Below, piece by piece: positions 5,627 through 8,298 of a stretch of DNA of 8,298 nt; the first letter of the stretch is position 1; every line of letters starts with the position of its first letter. The translations under genes and the position numbers were made by a program. The stretch covers positions 1 to 8,298 of the forward strand of contig JAJQHP010000008.1 in the NCBI GenBank assembly GCA_021199695.1, read 5' to 3'. Source of the DNA: Clostridiales bacterium (GTDB lineage Bacteria; Bacillota; Clostridia; Oscillospirales; Oscillospiraceae). The notes beneath the pieces were generated by a model that had not been told where the DNA came from, made no database searches, and worked only from the letters and a program-made list of their open reading frames with translations.

Positions 5627-8298
5627 CTCCTTCCATTGAACCAGTTACGGATGGAGTTGAACAGGTTGCTGAAGATGGACTGCTGGCTGTTGTCCTCAGT
5701 CTCCTCGGTTTCCTCCTCGGTGTCCTCCGTGGGGTTGTCGATCACGATGTCGTCCTCGTCCAGATCCTCATAGGTGTCGCCGGTGTCGGCGTCCGCCTCA
5801 GTGTCGGTATCCGTCTCGGTGTCAACAAAGCTGTCCTCTTCCACGCCGGTGTCGGTGTAGGCCACCGTTGCCAGGCTGTCGAAGCTGGCGGCGTAGACCA
5901 GGATATCCTCCACCTCGTCCGCGCTCAGCAGGGCGATGCCGCTTGCAGAAGTGTCAGCACTGGTGGAGCGGAGCTTGGTGATGGAGAGCAGGTTGCTGCC
6001 GTTGTTCTTCACCATGATGATGCCGTCGCTGTTGGGGGTGATCTCATAGTAGAGGTCGGAAGCGGAGCTGATGGTCAGGTCGCTGGTGTCGGTGCCGTTG
6101 GTCACGGTGGCGGTGGTGCTGTTGCCGCTGGGAGCCTTGAGGCCCAGGTAGTAGTGGTCGCCGCCGGAGACCTTGAAGGCGATGGACTGACCGGCTGCCA
6201 GATAGACCTCGTTCTCGGGGCCGTAGCTCTTGTAGGTGCCGATATCGCTGGTAGAATCAGTAGTCTTGGTATCGGAGTCGAGGTCGTCAATGAAGACCAC
6301 ACCGGCATTTTCTTCGGTGAGTACGCCAGCAGCATTGAAGCTATTGGCGGTAATCAGCAGGTCCCGGACCTCGGTGAACACGGCGTTTAGCTCGTTGTCG
6401 GCTGCGTAGGCCTCATTGGCGTCGCCGGTCACGGTCTCGCCCAGGGGGTTGTAGACCCGGACGCCGTCCAGATAGTAGGTGTAGTTCTCCGTGTCAGTGC
6501 TGCCGTTGGTGGCCACGGTGATGGTCACGGTGTAGGTGCCATACTGCTCCATCTCGAAGCAGACCGTGGGGATCTGGTAATAGACAGCGGTGGTGGAGAG
6601 GTCGTTGCAGATGAAAGTTTTGGAGACGTTGGTGCTTTCATCGGCGCTCTTGACCTGCACAATCACCATGCCGCTGACCATGTCGGTGCGGCTGTAGATG
6701 TCCACGCCGGTGCCGGTGAAGGTGAAGGTGGCAGTCGCTCCGGCGGAGCCGCTGGCCGTTGCGGAGCCGTCGCTATAGGTGGCGTCGTCGCTCAGGCTCT
6801 CCACCCAGCCGTAGGTGTCGTTGTTGGCCGTCTCTGTGTTGCCGCTGCTCTCGCCGACCGTAGACCAGCTGCCGGTGTAGACGATACCCACAGTAGCAGT
6901 TTCAGTCTTGGTTTCGTCTGTATAAGTGGTGACAAAGTCATCCTCATAATACACGTTGTTGGCGGGGATGACGCTGACCTTGCTCCACAGGTTGCCGTTC
7001 TTGTTGGCCTCCAGGGCGGTCACGGACTCATCGGTGGTCTTGCCGAACACATACAGGCTGTCGTAGCCGTTCCAGCTCATGGTGGTGGGGGTGTAGGTCA
7101 GGGCAGTCGCCAGAGCGGAAGTGCCATAGGTCAGGGTCAGGGTCTTGCTGTCAGAAGAAGAAACCGCCTGATAGCTCTTGACGACGCTGGTGATGCTGGT
7201 GTCCTGATCAAGACCGGTCAGCTCGGCTTCCTTGGCATAGTCCAGGACGTAGAGCTTCTTGGTGATGATGGTCTGGGGCTGCGGGAAGGTGGCGGCGGGC
7301 GTATCGGTTTCAGAGTCGGCGTAGATGCCGGAGGTGGCGGCGTTGGTGTTGACCGCCACATCGGTGGTCACGCTCTCGGTGGGCAGTACGCCCTTGATGG
7401 TGACGCAGATTTTCTCGCCCTCGTGACCGCTGGAGATATACTTTTCAGCATAGTTGAAGCCGGTGACGGAGACGGTCTTGCCGTTGACAGAAGCGCTTGC
7501 GCTGTTCGTTGTCACATTGCCCCAATCAATGTCTCCGGTCTCCGCGTTCACACTGCCCTTATACGTCTTAATGATGACATCTGTGTCAACATTGAAGTCA
7601 TCCGCCAGAGTGAAGCCGTCGCCCATGATGTCCTTCATCACGGAGTTGGCGTCCAGGGTGACGGTGGTGGAATCGCTGGAGACGTCGGTGGAGATGGACT
7701 GGAAGATGTTGTTCAGCTCGGTGGCGTCGTTGGTGGTCATGTAATACTTGCTGCTGGCCTGCGTTCCGGCGCTCCAGCTGCTATTGCTGGTGTTATACTG
7801 TGCGCTGGGATAATTGGAGGACAGGTAGTTCATGAAGTTCTTGACGTTAGTGGTCTCGTCAGAACTTGCATACAGGCCGACGGTGTACACGGTGGCGCTG
7901 TAGGTGTTCTTGGCGGTGTAGGAGTAGTTCACAGCCGCACCGGCCTCGGCATCCGTGTAGCCGCTGTAGCCCGGCGCGCCGTCGGTGAACACGACCACGA
8001 TGCGCTTGCGGGTACCCTCGGTGCCGTCATCCTTGGTGTAGGTGGCGGAGTTGTTGGCAAAGACGTTATTGGCCATCTCCATGCCGTAGGAGATGAAGGT
8101 CGCGCCTTCTGCCTTGAAGTTGCTGATGGCGGTGGTGATGGAGGAGGCCACATTGCCGTTCGCATCATTTACGGACACCAGAGCATCCTTATAATTCTGC
8201 GCGGTCAGAGAGGAGCTGGTTGCACTGCTGCCCTGGGTGGAATAGTTGGGCAGGCTGCCGTTGATAAACAGGCCGGTGTTCAGCCAGTTCCAGCTGCC
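5623..8298 (-). CDS. Large VWA-domain surface protein with beta-sandwich modules (N-terminus off the right edge)
   Basis: The frame stays open from the right edge to TGA at 5625-5623, giving 891 residues without a start; the GTG at 8178 is internal. Residues 1-205 are the later part of a von Willebrand factor A domain: GATFISYGMEMA (MIDAS threonine region), KRIVVVFTDGAPG (MIDAS aspartate, about 106), ATVYTVGLYAS and FMNYLSSNYPSA. The first DxSxS motif must lie off the window. A beta-rich segment (about 210-330), a linker, and two beta-sandwich regions (about 475-620 and 660-780) follow; the first, with TFTFTGTGVDIYSR and a later YYLDGVRVYNP, resembles galactose-binding-like/CBM folds. The C-terminus has an Asp/Glu/Thr-rich stretch, then an amphipathic tail (SIFSNLFNSIRNWFNGRR) and no LPXTG motif or membrane anchor. 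It is probably a secreted adhesin binding host or polymer ligands. It overlaps the small peptide gene by ATGA, so the two are co-translated. Confidence 0.87.
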   Translation of the reverse strand, partial: GSWNWLNTGLFINGSLPNYSTQGSSATSSSLTAQNYKDALVSVNDANGNVASSITTAISNFKAEGATFISYGMEMANNVFANNSATYTKDDGTEGTRKRIVVVFTDGAPGYSGYTDAEAGAAVNYSYTAKNTYSATVYTVGLYASSDETTNVKNFMNYLSSNYPSAQYNTSNSSWSAGTQASSKYYMTTNDATELNNIFQSISTDVSSDSTTVTLDANSVMKDIMGDGFTLADDFNVDTDVIIKTYKGSVNAETGDIDWGNVTTNSASASVNGKTVSVTGFNYAEKYISSGHEGEKICVTIKGVLPTESVTTDVAVNTNAATSGIYADSETDTPAATFPQPQTIITKKLYVLDYAKEAELTGLDQDTSITSVVKSYQAVSSSDSKTLTLTYGTSALATALTYTPTTMSWNGYDSLYVFGKTTDESVTALEANKNGNLWSKVSVIPANNVYYEDDFVTTYTDETKTETATVGIVYTGSWSTVGESSGNTETANNDTYGWVESLSDDATYSDGSATASGSAGATATFTFTGTGVDIYSRTDMVSGMVIVQVKSADESTNVSKTFICNDLSTTAVYYQIPTVCFEMEQYGTYTVTITVATNGSTDTENYTYYLDGVRVYNPLGETVTGDANEAYAADNELNAVFTEVRDLLITANSFNAAGVLTEENAGVVFIDDLDSDTKTTDSTSDIGTYKSYGPENEVYLAAGQSIAFKVSGGDHYYLGLKAPSGNSTTATVTNGTDTSDLTISSASDLYYEITPNSDGIIMVKNNGSNLLSITKLRSTSADTSASGIALLSADEVEDILVYAASFDSLATVAYTDTGVEEDSFVDTETDTDTEADADTGDTYEDLDEDDIVIDNPTEDTEEETEETEDNSQQSIFSNLFNSIRNWFNGRR
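5627..5634 (-). promoter_or_regulatory. Ribosome binding site deciding the peptide start (ATG 5626 or TTG 5617)
   Basis: GGAAGGAG on the minus strand abuts the ATG at 5626 with no spacer, which is too close for normal initiation. The in-frame TTG three codons later (5617-5615) sits 9 nt from it, the usual distance, and would give Met-Thr-Ala-Asn-Tyr-Gln-Lys-Pro. The ATG can still be used by termination-reinitiation, because it overlaps the TGA of the upstream gene (ATGA). Confidence 0.6.
5683..5850 (-). repeat. Low-complexity acidic coding tract in the VWA protein tail
   Basis: About 55 residues rich in Thr-Asp and Glu dipeptides (TETDTDTEADADTGDT, then EDTEEETEETED) are encoded by near-repeating GAC/GAG-ACC/ACG units. 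The membrane-anchored protein at 2263-3249 has a linker of the same flavour. It is likely an extended, negatively charged spacer between the last folded module and the amphipathic C-terminal tail. Confidence 0.6.

Noticed and set aside
5551..6390. 279-codon plus-strand open frame opposite the VWA gene
   Set aside because: It is Val/Gly/Asp-rich antisense of repetitive acidic codons and crosses the boundary of two well-supported minus-strand genes.
1..8298. CRISPR arrays, tRNA or rRNA genes, IS-type inverted repeats with transposase
   Set aside because: No regularly spaced direct repeats, no tRNA-like cloverleaf and no transposase motif were seen on either strand; the only mobile-element gene is the serine recombinase.

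Overview
The window most likely comes from a high-GC, spore-forming Clostridia genome, probably a gut Oscillospiraceae/Ruminococcaceae-type bacterium. This is inferred from a SpoIVB-family sporulation protease, a large serine recombinase of the Clostridia type, GC-rich coding sequence with AGGAGG-like ribosome binding sites, and threonine/aspartate-rich surface proteins. No taxon marker is present, so the assignment is approximate.

Layout, left to right. (1) Positions 1-951, plus strand: the C-terminal 316 residues of a large serine recombinase, the right-hand end of a mobile element that continues off the left edge. (2) Positions 952-988: the probable attachment-site junction. (3) Positions 973-1971, minus strand: a spoIVB gene that stops directly after its conserved Gly-Ala-Val-Thr-His-Val motif, 21 bp from the recombinase stop codon. 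The missing C-terminal end is expected beyond the far end of the element. (4) Positions 1972-2193: a spacer with no gene I can support. (5) Positions 2194-5270, then a small gene at 5360-5626 and a large gene from 5623 to the right edge: one co-directional minus-strand cluster ending in a strong rho-independent terminator.

In transcription order the cluster is: a large secreted VWA-domain surface protein (N-terminus off the right edge); an 88-residue or smaller four-cysteine peptide overlapping it by ATGA; a GC-rich hairpin; an HPr-kinase-like P-loop protein; a radical SAM/SPASM enzyme overlapping the kinase by ATGA; a membrane-anchored acidic protein 3 nt further on; and the terminator. Small Cys peptide, HprK-like kinase and radical SAM/SPASM enzyme together look like a ribosomally made, post-translationally modified peptide (RiPP) system, here tied to two cell-surface proteins. 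The peptide ends in Phe-Ser-Ser, which could be a substrate for the kinase, because HprK-like enzymes of some lasso-peptide clusters phosphorylate a C-terminal serine.

Two observations stand out: the interruption of spoIVB by a serine-recombinase element, geometrically like the sigK skin element, and the candidate surface-linked RiPP operon, whose kinase gene also carries a ten-base homopolymer that could make it phase-variable.
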